A DNA stretch of 64,000 bases, taken from NCBI GenBank assembly GCA_003259005.1, contig QLII01000001.1, positions 1,364,001 through 1,428,000 of the forward strand. The letters run 5' to 3'. The notes below the pieces were generated by a model, which did no database searches, was not told the origin of the DNA, and worked only from the letters and a program-made list of their open reading frames with translations. How positions within the stretch are numbered: position 1 is the first letter of the stretch; each line of letters begins with the position of its first letter. The position numbers and the translations under genes were made by a program. Below, piece after piece: positions 17,935 through 28,500 of this stretch. This stretch comes from Spirosoma telluris. GTDB lineage: Bacteria > Bacteroidota > Bacteroidia > Cytophagales > Spirosomataceae.

Positions 17935-20593
17935 TTACCCCAACAACTCCTTCCCCTGCGCCAGCGCAGCATCCAGCCCAGACAAATCGGTACCACCAGC
18001 CGTGGCAAAGAACGGTTGTCCACCGCCACCGCCTTTGATGTTTTTAGCCAGTTCTTTTACCACCTGGCCCGCATTCAGTTTCTTGTCCTGAATGAGTGAA
18101 TCAGGCAGCATAACAGCCAGTTGGGGTTTGCCATTAATGTCAGCGCCGAGTACAACAGCCAGATTATCGACTTTTGCTTTCAGGTCATACGCTAATTGCT
18201 TAAGCGCATCGGCAGAGGGAACATCCACCCGTTCAACCAAACGAGAATGGCCGTTAACCATTTCCACTTTATCTAAAAGCTGGTTTTTCAATTGCTGAAC
18301 TTTCTCATTCTGCAACGCTTCGACCTGCTTTTGCAAGGCAGCCCGTTCATCGAGCAGCGACTGCACCGCTTTGACGATGTCCTTCGGTGCTTTCAACAGA
18401 TCTTTCAATTCTGAAACAACCGCCATTTGCTCATTCACCAGGGCTTCGGCACCGGCTGAGGTTTTGGCTTCAATCCGACGAATACCTGTTGACACCGAAC
18501 CTTCACCCGTGAATTTAAACAGACCGATGTGGCCCGTTGCTGGTACGTGCGTACCGCCACAAAGTTCAACAGAGTAATTGGGATCGAAGGTAATAACGCG
18601 CACGAAGTCACCGTATTTTTCACCGAACAGAGCCGTTGCCCCTAACTGCTTAGCTTCTTCGATGGGCACGTTTCGTTTCTCATCCAGTTTGATGTCTTCC
18701 CTGATTTTCTCGTTCACAATCCGTTCGACTTCTGCCAGTTGCTCGTCGGTCACTTTACTAAAGTGCGAGAAGTCGAAGCGCAGGGCATCGGGCCCAACAT
18801 ACGAACCTTTCTGGGCTACGTGAGGCCCTAAGATTTCGCGCAAGGCGGAGTGAAGTAAGTGCGTAGCCGAGTGATTGCTGGCGATCAGACCACGACGGGC
18901 CGTATTGATAACGGCATAAACCGTATCGGCTTCTGTCAGCAAGTCGTCAATGCCCGTCACATCCTGAACAATGTGAATACTCAGGTCATTTTCTTTCCGG
19001 GTATCCAGCACAGTCAATGTGCCAATCTGGTCCGAACCTTTAAAGAGTTCAAGTACGCCCGTATCGCCAATTTGCCCCCCGATTCCGCATAGAACGGCGT
19101 CTTATCCAAAACAACCTGCACTTGAGTGCCTTGCTTATTTTGAATCTTGCGATACTTTACAATATGCGCATAGGCTTCTGGCTGGTCGTAGCCAACAAAC
19201 TCAACCCGGTCGGTTTCGGCCAGTTCGATCCAGTCACCTGCCGATGAGGTTGCATCTTTCCGAGACGGGCTTTCTGTTCCTGAAGAGCTTTCTGGAAACC
19301 GGTTTCATCTATGGTCAGGCCTTTTTCACGAGCGATCAACGCCGTTAAATCAGCCGGAAAGCCGAAGGTATCATTTAGTTCAAAGACGGTTTCACCGGGA
19401 ATTTCTTTTGTCCCCTTCTCCCCCAGATCACTAATAATCTGATCCAGACGGCCTAAGCCCGTTCCCAATGTCCGCAGGAACGAAATTTCTTCTTCCCGAA
19501 TTACCGTTGCCACGAAATCGCGCTGAGCGTTTAGTTCGGGGAATACATCGGCAAACTGCATGGCCAGGGTAGGCACGAGTTTGGTCATAAACGGCTCGGT
19601 CAGGTTCAGGTACGAATACCCGTACCGAATAGCCCGGCGCAGAATCCGCCGGATGACGTATCCCGCTTTGGCATTCGAAGGAACCAGCCCATCCGCAATG
19701 GCGAAGGAGACAGCCCGAATATGGTCGGCAATAACGCGCATGGCGACATCGGCCATCCCGGTGCCTGCTTCATATTTTCGGCCCGATAGTTCTTCGATCA
19801 CGTGAATCGTGCCCGAAAAAACATCGGTGTCGTAGTTCGACCGTTTTTGCTGAATAGCCATGCACAGGCGCTCGAAGCCCATACCCGTATCTACGTGGCG
19901 GGCAGGCAGTGGCTCCAGTGACCCATCGGCCTTACGGTTGAACTGCATGAACACCAGATTCCAGATTTCAACAACCTGTGGGTGATCAGCATTGACGAGA
20001 TCCTTACCGGGTTTCTCGGCTACCTCTTCAGGCGACCGCAAATCGACGTGAATTTCGGAGCAGGGACCACAGGGGCCGGTATCCCCCATTTCCCAGAAGT
20101 TGTCTTTCTTGTTGCCGTAGATGATCCGATCTTCGCCGACGATGGGTTTCCAGAGGTCAAACGCTTCCTGATCAAACGGGACATTGTCTGTAGAATCCCC
20201 CTGAAATACTGACACGTACAGCCGGTCTTTCGGTAGTTTGTAGACTTCGGTCAATAACTCCCACGCCCAGGTAATGGCTTCCTTTTTGAAATAATCCCCG
20301 AACGACCAGTTGCCGAGCATCTCGAACATGGTGTGGTGATAGGTATCGAAACCCACATCTTCCAAATCGTTGTGCTTACCCGACACGCGCAGGCACTTCT
20401 GTGTATCGGCCACACGTTTGGACGGGGGCGTACCATTACCGAGGAAAAAATCTTTGAACTGCGCCATGCCCGAGTTATTGAACATCAGCGTAGGATCGTT
20501 TTTGGCAACGAGTGGGGCCGAAGCAACAATCAGGTGTTGTTTAGAGCGGAAGAAGTCGAGAAAATGCCGACGTATTTCGTGGGAAGTCATCAT
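17935..20593 (-). CDS. alaS: Alanine-tRNA ligase (frameshifted twice)
   Basis: Cytosolic alanyl-tRNA synthetase, about 886 residues when repaired, the usual size. The N-terminal aminoacylation core starts [22 protein letters not shown], with [28 protein letters not shown]-like and DTGMGFERL. The editing domain has [13 protein letters not shown] and CGGTH, and the C-Ala region ends [16 protein letters not shown]. Frame breaks lie near 19256 (one A short; repaired [17 protein letters not shown]) and at the CCCCCC run 19075-19080 (one G short; repaired [12 protein letters not shown]). As an essential single-copy gene, the breaks are almost surely sequence errors. Confidence 0.95.
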
Positions 20594-20680
20594 GTAGTCG
20601 TTAGTCGTTAGTCATCAGTCACTAGATAGGCTGTATGCGATGCACTGTTGACTATCGACTGATGACTATTGACTTTTTTT
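20592..20680. repeat. TTAGTC/GACTAT palindromic repeat between alaS and merR
   Basis: AGTCGTTAGTCGTTAGTCATCAGTC on the left and GTTGACTATCGACTGATGACTATTGACT on the right. Each arm is built from repeated 7-base GTTAGTC-like words. It occupies the divergent promoter region of alaS and the MerR gene and matches the wording at 5815-5890. Confidence 0.6.
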
Positions 20681-20733
20681 GCAAAATTACGCCAAAACTT
20701 GCGTTTATTCAGTTAGGTTTCCAAGTTTGCGTT

Positions 20734-21072
20734 ATGGAAAACGGGAGCAAGTTGTATTACGGGATTAAGGAAGTAGCCGAGATGTTTGGAATCAATGCCT
20801 CCAAACTGCGGTATTACGAGAAAGAATTCACGACCCTCCAACCCAAGAAAAACCGCTCCGGCGACCGTATTTACACCCAGGCCGACATTGACCATCTGAC
20901 CGAAATCCTGGACTTAATCGACCGGCAGAAGTACACCCTCCCCGGAGCCCGCGAGTTCCTGAAAGCTCGTCAGGAACGGCGGCAGGAAAATGCCCGATAC
21001 ATTAATAAACTACAAAAAATAAAATCGTTTCTAGTTCAGATGCGCGATGGACTGGATAAGCCTGAAGATTAG
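20734..21072 (+). CDS. MerR family transcriptional regulator
   Basis: A 112-residue MerR-type DNA-binding protein. The helix-turn-helix reads YYGIKEVAEMFGINASKLRYYEKEF, with the wing (RIYTQADIDHLTEILDLIDRQKYTLPGAREFLKA) and a short coiled-coil C-terminus. No metal-binding cysteines are present. The start at 20734 (MENGSKLYYG) is the natural family start. These small MerR proteins are conserved next to alaS-like housekeeping genes in several Bacteroidota; the targets are unknown. Its last 4 bases overlap the convergent AraC gene. Confidence 0.85.
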   Translation: MENGSKLYYGIKEVAEMFGINASKLRYYEKEFTTLQPKKNRSGDRIYTQADIDHLTEILDLIDRQKYTLPGAREFLKARQERRQENARYINKLQKIKSFLVQMRDGLDKPED

Positions 21073-21875
21073 ATTTTTGAAGGCGCCATACCATACGTTT
21101 TTTTGAACGCAAACGAAAAATGGGACAGGTCTTCAAATCCCAATTCCAGATACACATCCGACGGAGCTTTGCCTTTTTCTTTGATCAGGTAGTGGGCCTC
21201 CTGTAGTCGCCGTTGCTGTAACCATCGACTGGGTGAGACATGAAAAATCTTCTCAAAATCCCGTTTAAACGTCGCCAGACTTCGTCCTGTCAAATAAGCA
21301 AAGCGTTTGAGCTCCACATTGAAGTGAAAGTTCCTGTTCATAAAGCCTTCCAGGTCGATTTTTCCGGGCTCCGAAAAATCAAACAGAACGTTCTTTAATT
21401 CTGGATTTACCTCTAGCAATATCAAAATTGCCTCTTTCAGTTTTACAGCCTGTAGGTTTTCATTAATGGTCTGGTTCTGTTGCAGATAGGGTACCAGCGA
21501 ATCCATAAAGCTTTTATAAAGCACATCTGATTTTAGTGCCAAAACGGGGTCGCCCTCCTGATGTGGTTCTGCCGTGTATCCATATTCCAGGCTAAACTTG
21601 CGCAACGTTTCCTGATCCAGATAGATCGACAGCGTTTTAAATTCGCCATTCGGGGGTGGCTGTTTGACAAATTTAATCAGTCGGTTTCTCCGGCTAAATC
21701 TAAAATCCCCTTCATTAAAGGTGTAGTCTTTGTGCCCGTCGTTCATGGCGAGCGTACCGGCTATCTGATAGCTAAAAACATGCTCCGGCACGAATTGTTC
21801 GCCCTCCCGACTCCGGGTGAAATAACAGGAATAGACTATTTTGGGCAATTGTTTATCGGCTTCCAGTATGCGCAT
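21069..21875 (-). CDS. AraC family transcriptional regulator
   Basis: The N-terminal ligand-binding/dimerisation part has a cupin-like feel (FSYQIAGTLAMNDGHKDYTFNEGDFRFSRRN). The C-terminal AraC double helix-turn-helix contains FAYLTGRSLATFKRDFEKIFHVSPSRWLQQRRLQEAHYL and SDVYLELGFEDLSHFSFAFKKTYGMAPS. The start at 21875 (MRILEADKQLPKIVYS) is preferred over an ATG at 21917, because the latter lies inside a perfect hairpin. It sits downstream of two short-chain dehydrogenase genes on the same strand, likely targets. Confidence 0.9.
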   Translation of the reverse strand: MRILEADKQLPKIVYSCYFTRSREGEQFVPEHVFSYQIAGTLAMNDGHKDYTFNEGDFRFSRRNRLIKFVKQPPPNGEFKTLSIYLDQETLRKFSLEYGYTAEPHQEGDPVLALKSDVLYKSFMDSLVPYLQQNQTINENLQAVKLKEAILILLEVNPELKNVLFDFSEPGKIDLEGFMNRNFHFNVELKRFAYLTGRSLATFKRDFEKIFHVSPSRWLQQRRLQEAHYLIKEKGKAPSDVYLELGFEDLSHFSFAFKKTYGMAPSKI

Positions 21876-21910
21876 ATCGTTATATCTAAATTGTAGACAG
21901 CCTTTAACCA

Positions 21911-21952
21911 GTTGCATTGCCGTTCTGACCTTGGTCAGAACGGCAATGCAAC
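21911..21952. terminator. Perfect 42-bp palindrome between the SDR and AraC genes
   Basis: 20-bp arms GTTGCATTGCCGTTCTGACC / GGTCAGAACGGCAATGCAAC with a 2-base centre, starting 5 bases after the SDR stop codon. No clear U-tract follows, so it could be a terminator/attenuator or an operator for the AraC protein. Confidence 0.5.
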
Positions 21953-21956
21953 TGTA

Positions 21957-22796
21957 TCAATTTTGCGGCATATACTGCATAAAGCTTTGTCGTACCGAGT
22001 CGACATACGCCTGATCGGGCATCTGTGCTCTCGCGGCTATTCGCTTTTTGAAATCGTCATTACCAACCACATACCGCAACGTGTTGGTCCCATCTGTTGC
22101 CGCTGTATAAATAACATCAGCTACTTCATCTGCCGTTACCAGCCGTTGAGCGATCATACCTCTAAAGAGTTTACCAGCGGCCTCAGTAAACGCGTCGTAG
22201 TCGGCAAGTTCAGGATTATACGCAAATTGTTCCTGAGTTACCTTACTAAAATTAGTTGTCGTTCCGCCCGGTTCTATGATTTTCACACGTATATTCAGAG
22301 CAGCTAGTTCAAAGGAAAGGGCTTCGGAAAACCCTTCCAGGGCAAACTTGGATGCACAATACATGGATAGCAACGGTAGGGTAAATCGGCCAGCTCCTGA
22401 ACTAATAGTAAGAATCAACCCTGCCTTCTGCTGGCGGAAATGAGGCAGAATGGCTCGGGTTACATTCATAACCCCAAATACATTGACATCAAATTGTTGC
22501 TGAATTTGTGCTGGCGTCATGGCTTCAAAAATACCATTTTGCCCATAACCAGCATTGTTTATCACCGCGTCTATACCACCGAAACGAGCGATCCCTTCAT
22601 TAATCGCCTGCTTGATTGTATCGGGTTGCTGCACATCCAGTTTCGTAACGAACACGTTTTCCAACCGGGTTAATTCCTGCTCAACTTCTGGCTTACGCAT
22701 GGTAGCGATTACGTTCCAGCCTTCTCCCGCGAATTTTTTAGCAGCCGCTTTCCCAATACCTGACGAGGCACCGGTAATTAATATCGTTTTACACAT
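21957..22796 (-). CDS. Short-chain dehydrogenase/reductase
   Basis: Classical SDR, 279 residues. Cofactor motif TGASSGIG (about residues 8-15), NNAGYG, catalytic Ser in ISSGAG and YCASK with Tyr and Lys. The group resembles oxidoreductases of the YbbO/retinol-dehydrogenase-like type. The substrate cannot be inferred. It is part of a same-strand set with the AraC regulator and a second SDR (105 bp upstream). Confidence 0.9.
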   Translation of the reverse strand: MCKTILITGASSGIGKAAAKKFAGEGWNVIATMRKPEVEQELTRLENVFVTKLDVQQPDTIKQAINEGIARFGGIDAVINNAGYGQNGIFEAMTPAQIQQQFDVNVFGVMNVTRAILPHFRQQKAGLILTISSGAGRFTLPLLSMYCASKFALEGFSEALSFELAALNIRVKIIEPGGTTTNFSKVTQEQFAYNPELADYDAFTEAAGKLFRGMIAQRLVTADEVADVIYTAATDGTNTLRYVVGNDDFKKRIAARAQMPDQAYVDSVRQSFMQYMPQN

Positions 22797-22900
22797 GTTG
22801 GCTTTGATTGATTTTTGAAAAGTTTTTTGACAGCCTCACAGGATGAACCAGATTTCATGTTCATCGAAAATTGACCTTATTCTGTAAATCAGTTCATTAC

Positions 22901-23779
22901 CTAGGATTTAATGAATGATTTGCCCAGCTTTGTATCCAGGAAATTGATAGCTTCGTCGTGATCGGTAGAGAGACTAACAGGCAACCATTTTTCCATCTCA
23001 GTTTGTCTAGCAGAATCAGCCTGTTTTAACAAGCCAATCGCTTCACTGCCCAAAACCAGATGTACCGGCGGTTCGGGATGGTCAACCAAGTTCAACATCA
23101 CCTGTGCCGCTTTATCAGGATCACCCATGGGCACAAAAAAACCTCCTTTAATGAAATCGACCCGCTGATCGACCGTCGTTTCGTAACCTTCCACCTGAGG
23201 GGCAAAGGTCATTGACGCACCCGCCCAATCGGTGCGAAATCCACCCGGTTCTACACAGGTAACCTGAATACCCAGTGGAGCCACTTCTTTGGCCAGCGCT
23301 TCACTAAAACCTCCCAGGCCAAATTTGGCGGCCTGATAAATCGCTAGTCCAGCATTACCTACTCGGCCACCCACCGAACTGATCTGCAAAATATGCCCGG
23401 ACCGCTGTTTTCGCATATACGGCAAAACAACACGGGTTAGGTCGATGGGCGCGTATAGATTCGTTTCCAGTTGACCACGGACCTGTTCATCCGTGAAGGC
23501 TTCAGCTGCGCCGATAATGCCGAACCCGGCGTTGTTCACTAAAACGTCGATTCGTCCAAAATGCGATATGGCCTTCTCAACCGCGGAACGAATCTGGTCT
23601 TTATTCGTAACATCCAGTTGGATGGGATAAATCTGATCCGGATAAATTTCGGTGAGATCATTTACCTGTTCTGGCTGGCGCGCTGTTGCTACAACCCGAT
23701 CTCCTTTTGCCAGAACAGCTTCTGTTAAACTACGCCCCAATCCTCTGGAACTGCCGGTGATAAACCAAACTTTTGTCAT
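22901..23779 (-). CDS. Short-chain dehydrogenase/reductase
   Basis: Classical SDR, 292 residues, paralogous in type to the neighbour. TGSSRGLG (about residues 8-15), NNAGFG, ISSVGG and YQAAK give the cofactor and Ser-Tyr-Lys signatures. PGGFRTDWAGASM is typical of the oxidoreductase group often regulated by AraC proteins in soil Bacteroidota. The substrate is unknown. A pair of direct repeats lies 53-90 bp upstream. Confidence 0.9.
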   Translation of the reverse strand: MTKVWFITGSSRGLGRSLTEAVLAKGDRVVATARQPEQVNDLTEIYPDQIYPIQLDVTNKDQIRSAVEKAISHFGRIDVLVNNAGFGIIGAAEAFTDEQVRGQLETNLYAPIDLTRVVLPYMRKQRSGHILQISSVGGRVGNAGLAIYQAAKFGLGGFSEALAKEVAPLGIQVTCVEPGGFRTDWAGASMTFAPQVEGYETTVDQRVDFIKGGFFVPMGDPDKAAQVMLNLVDHPEPPVHLVLGSEAIGLLKQADSARQTEMEKWLPVSLSTDHDEAINFLDTKLGKSFIKS

Positions 23780-23831
23780 TGTCGTTGACTTTTATTTTTC
23801 GACAAAATTCGTGTGTATCAGGCCGGGCTGC

Positions 23832-23869
23832 TTTGTTGTAACGCTCAAGTTTGGTTTGTTGAAACGCTC
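23832..23869. promoter_or_regulatory. Direct-repeat pair upstream of the SDR gene, possible AraC site
   Basis: TTTGTTGTAACGCTC (23832-23846) and TTTGTTGAAACGCTC (23855-23869) are 14/15 identical, with starts 23 bp apart. AraC-family proteins bind direct repeats with roughly two-helical-turn spacing, and an AraC gene is in the same cluster. The regulatory role is inferred. Confidence 0.4.
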
Positions 23870-24003
23870 GCGTGTGCATGTTTTCAACGTAGAGTCGAAA
23901 ACGAAAAATTCTCAAAAAATGCTGATGTTTGCAGGATGATTAAGTTACTATTGACAGATAAAATGTCTAGTACTAATAAGACCAATAATCTCACCAAATT
24001 TAC

Positions 24004-25125
24004 GTGTCTACCAATACTCAGCACCAAATTGCCCTAACGCTCGTTCCTGGTGTAGGCAGCATTTTGATTCGACAGTTGATCAGTTACTGCGGCTCAGCAA
24101 CCGAGGTACTCCGTTCACCGCTGGCCCGGTTGATGAAAGTACCTGGTATTGGGGAAGTAACAGCCCGGGCTATTCTAAAATCAGATATGCTGATAGAAGC
24201 CGAACGAGTTGTTAATCGGTTAGAAAAAATGGGCGCAACCACCTTATTCTATACCGATAAAGCCTATCCAACCCGGCTAAAAACGCTTTACGATGCCCCT
24301 GCACTTCTTTATTTTCAGGGGAGGGCAACCTGAATACGCTACGAACCATTGGTATTGTTGGCACCCGGCAAGCTACTGATTATGGCCGACGCATCACCAG
24401 CGAAATCATCGAAGCTATCTCCCCCTGGGCGTCAGCGTCATCAGCGGGCTGGCGTATGGTATAGACATTGCCGCTCATCGCGCGAGTTTAGCCAATGGGT
24501 TACCAACACTGGGCGTTATGGCCAGCGGGTTAGATGTCATCTATCCCTATGTGCATCACAAAACCGCGCAGGAAATGCTCGCACTAGGCGGCCTCCTCAC
24601 CGAAAGTCAGCCGGGGACCAAGCCCGATGCGCACCTGTTCCCGGCCCGTAACCGGATTATTGCGGGGTTAAGTGATGTAGTAATCGTTGTAGAAGCAGCG
24701 GCCAAAGGGGAGCCCTAATAACGGCAGACTATGCCAATAATTACCACCGCGAGGTGTTTGCCGTGCCTGGTCAGTTAAATCAGGCTTTTTCGGCAGGTTG
24801 CAACAAACTCATTCGGGAAAATAAAGCACAGATTTATACCAGTCCTCAAGATATTATCGAAACGCTCAACTGGGATCAAACACGCACCCAGACTGATCAA
24901 TCCGGCTCGCGAAAAAAAATAGCTCCTCCCCTGCCAATCGATATTACAGATGAAGAAAGTCAGGTTTTATCCCTGCTACGGCAGGCAGATGTTCTTCACA
25001 TTGATGAGTTAAGTTGGAAGAGTCAGATTCCGATGGGTCGACTAGCCTCTTTGCTACTGAATCTGGAGTTCCGGAGTTTTGTGCGCTCTCTTCCCGGCAA
25101 AAAGTATGCCGTTGTTTATGCATAA
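24004..25125 (+). CDS. dprA: DNA-processing protein DprA/Smf (frameshifted three times)
   Basis: Cytosolic single-strand DNA-binding protein that loads RecA on incoming DNA in transformation. It has an N-terminal SAM/HhH-like part (LTLVPGVGSILIRQLI, VPGIGEVTARAIL), a Rossmann core (TIGIVGTRQATDYGRRI, VSVISGLAYGIDIAAHR, GVMASGLDVIYPY, LFPARNRIIAGLSDVVIVVEAA, ITADYANNYHREVFAVPG) and a winged-helix C-terminus. Frames break at 24319-24322, about 24422 and 24708-24711; each needs one G or C. The start is the GTG at 24004. About 374 residues when repaired. Confidence 0.92.
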
Positions 25126-25239
25126 ACTCAACGGTTAGGCAATATTTAAAAAGTTACCTTTTTTTAATAATAACAAATATTATATTACCAATCATTGAAT
25201 ATATTTACAGAAAAACAACCCATAAATCGATTCATCCGG

Positions 25240-25336
25240 ATGCTCGTCCAATCTAGATCCTGCATTTTCTTTTGACTCTATCGCACTGATAATCAGTAAA
25301 AAAAATAAAATCAAAAGAATCTATTTTGGCAAAACA
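25240..25336. repeat. GATTCT palindromic repeat, copy 2, in a 460-bp gap
   Basis: Starts TGCTCGTCCAATCTAG and ends AATCAAAAGAATCTATTTTGGCAAAACAC, matching copy 1 at both ends with a partly decayed middle (TTTTGACTCTATCGCACTGATAATCA). It fills much of 25126-25585, the gap between dprA and the hybrid kinase, where I see no gene. Confidence 0.6.
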
Positions 25337-25585
25337 CGGGTAAAATCTCCAGTTTAATCCTGTATTTCTCAAGATAAAAAACTGACACATATCCCATTCC
25401 TATATTCGCAAAAATAAAATGACTAATCGCGCTTACTGACAGCAAAGAGACTTTCGGCAATCGTGTTCAACCTATCTGATACTCGTTACTACGAACGTAT
25501 TCCAAGTATCCGTTTCAGTTGCGTTATCGCCCAAAATCAGGTAATCTGTCATTCCCTACCGATCGACGAGCCATCTTTCCTGCCT

Positions 25586-28500
25586 ATGACTATTTCTTTT
25601 GTTAATAAGCTACATCTGGGTAGTATCTTCCTCATTTTGGCGGGCTCTCTGATTGGCATTTTATTCTTCCATACAATACGAGATCAACAGGATGAATCGT
25701 ATTGGGCTCGAGATAAAAACGAACAGATCCAGCAATTGCTCGTTTTGGAAAACGTACTTGATGATGCCGAACTGGCTCATCGGGCATTTCTGACCACGCA
25801 TAGTCAGTCATTGTTACTGGCCTATACAACTTCTCAGGAGCAGGCCAGGGAGATTCTCACTAAACTTAAGGCTGCACCAAATGACGTACTACAAGCACAG
25901 CGTCTGCTTCAACTCGAACAGACGATTGGGCGCCTATCGGAAATTAGAAGTACACAACATGTTCAAAATGAACTCAATAAGACTATAAATTCAGACGATT
26001 CCCAAAAACTCGAAGCAATCGAATTAACAAAGAGCGATCAACAGCTAAGCCAGATTCTTCAGCAAGCCCAACGCGAATTAAACCAACGGGAGAAGCAGAT
26101 GAGCACGCTAATCCAGCAACTTACCAAAGGAGCCGTGGGTGCAACAACGATCCTGTTTATTGTGGGCTTAATGCTTACCTATTTCTACGCCCAGGAATTT
26201 AAGCGACATCGAGAACTGGCCGATCAACTTCATGGCAATGTAGCCAAACTCGAACAGCTCAACCAGGCCAGCGATAACCGGAACTGGATTCTCATGGGTA
26301 CTACTGCCTTAAATGAAGCGCTACAAAATCTTCATACCCCTGATTCCGTCGCCACGAATTCGCTTCAAACCCTTAGTCGGTACCTGACTGCTCCAGCAGC
26401 TGGTTTTTACCTTTGTCAGGAGCGGGATGGCGAACCAGAGCTTCAACTGAGTGCATCAGTAGCCCTACCCGCCGATGCTCCCCGATCCTTCGCAATTGGG
26501 GAAAGCCTGGTTGGCCAGGCAGCTACTAAACGCGAAATTTCTGTAATCAATGCTGTGCCAACCGCCTACTGGGCTTTACAATCCGGAACAGGGCAGGCTA
26601 CTCCAGGGCAGGTCGTCTTTGTCCCCTTATGGTATGGAAATGAATTAAAAGGGGTAATTGAACTGGCTAATTTCCAGCAATTTACCGAAAGCCATCTGGC
26701 ACTATTGAAAGACGTAGCCAGCGATATTGCCATTGCCCTAAGTACCGTTCAGGCCCGGCATCGGATGAGCCAACTGCTCCAGCAGGTACAGCAACAAAAG
26801 GCAATTCTGGAGAATCAGCAGGAAGAATTACGACAGACAAACGAAGAATTAACCCTTCAGGCCGAAAGCTTACAGGCTTCGGAAGAAGAGTTGCGCGTAC
26901 AGGAGGAAGAACTTCGCCAGACTAACACGGAACTGGAAGAACGGAACGAAGCCATTGAAGTAACCCGACAAACACTTCTTAGCCAGGCACGGGAACTGGA
27001 AGAAGCCAGCAAATACAAATCTGAGTTTCTGGCCAACATGTCGCACGAGCTACGAACCCCGCTGAATAGCGTCTTGATTCTGGCTTCGCTCCTGGCCGAA
27101 AACAAACCACACAACCTCACCGATAAGCAAATTGACTATGCAAAGGTCATTCACAAATCGGGTTCTGATCTACTTGAGCTAATCAACGACATTTTAGACT
27201 TATCTAAAATTGAGGCTGGCAAAGTTGAGTTACATCTGGAACAAGTCTCTATCAGAACTATTGTGAGTGATTTAGAGCAACTTTTTAGCGTCGTTGCCGA
27301 TCAAAAAGGCGTTACCTTACAGACGCAGGTCGATGAAGCCGTTCCTGCAATCATCCATACTGACAAACAACGACTCGAACAGACGATCCGAAACTTACTG
27401 TCGAATGCCTTTAAGTTTACGCCCAAAAGTGGTTCGGTCACCCTCTCCTTCCGAACCGAAAAACCATCGGTTAAACTTACCAATCCCACGCTTAGAAAAG
27501 CTGACCAGGTTCTGGCGATTGCTGTTGCCGACACCGGCATTGGTATTCCCGATGATCGGCAGCAACTTATTTTTGACGCTTTCCAGCAAGCCGATGGCTC
27601 AACCAGTCGAAAATATGGCGGTACTGGTTTGGGCCTCTCCATCACGCGGGAGCTGGTCCGACTACTAAACGGCGAAGTTCTACTTCAGAGCGAGCCAGGG
27701 AAAGGCAGCACGTTCACGCTCATACTACCTCTTACCGATACTAAACAATCCATTCCAACAGCTCAGCCAATTAGCCAACCCAGCAAAGAAGCCGCCCAGT
27801 CATCCCGCTCAGGAATAAAACCATCCGACAATCAGGAGCTGGACGACCGAAATAGCATACAGAAGGATGATCAGATCATGCTCATCATTGAAGATGATCT
27901 TATTTTTGCCCGCATCGTCCGCGATTTTGCCCGCAGTCGGCACTACAAAGCCATTGTTGCAACCCAGGGCGATGAGGGTCTGAAGCTCGCCCGTACCTAT
28001 AAACCCTCGGCAATCATTCTGGATATGCAACTACCCGTTGTTAATGGCTGGTCGATCCTGAGTGAGCTAAAAAATGATGAAAGTCTAAAGCATATTCCGG
28101 TGCATATTATCTCCGGGATGGAAGATCTTCGGCTTCCTGATGATGGTGCCCTAACCTACATCCAGAAACCCGTTAGTGCCAAGGATTTAGAGCAGGTTTT
28201 CACCCTGATCAGTACGCAGTTAAACGGGAAACTAAAAAAGGTACTCGTGCAGTCGGGTAATTATCTGAAGGATGATGCCCTACGGCATGTCATCGAACAA
28301 CGTCATCTTGAACTGGAATGTGAGTATGTACTGACAAATGAAGAAGTCGTGCAGAAAGCAGCCGAACAGGCTTATGATTGCCTCATTGTCGATATGGGGC
28401 ATGATCTGAAACACGGCATTAAAGAACTTCGGCAGTTGCGGTCGGTGCTGGTTTCCCACTCGATGCCCGTTATTATTTATATCGACGAAGACCTCAGCCC

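Noticed and set aside
17338-25125. Reading the split alaS and dprA as decaying pseudogenes
   Set aside because: The breaks are single missing bases in runs, with perfectly conserved sequence on both sides and no other damage; alaS is essential.
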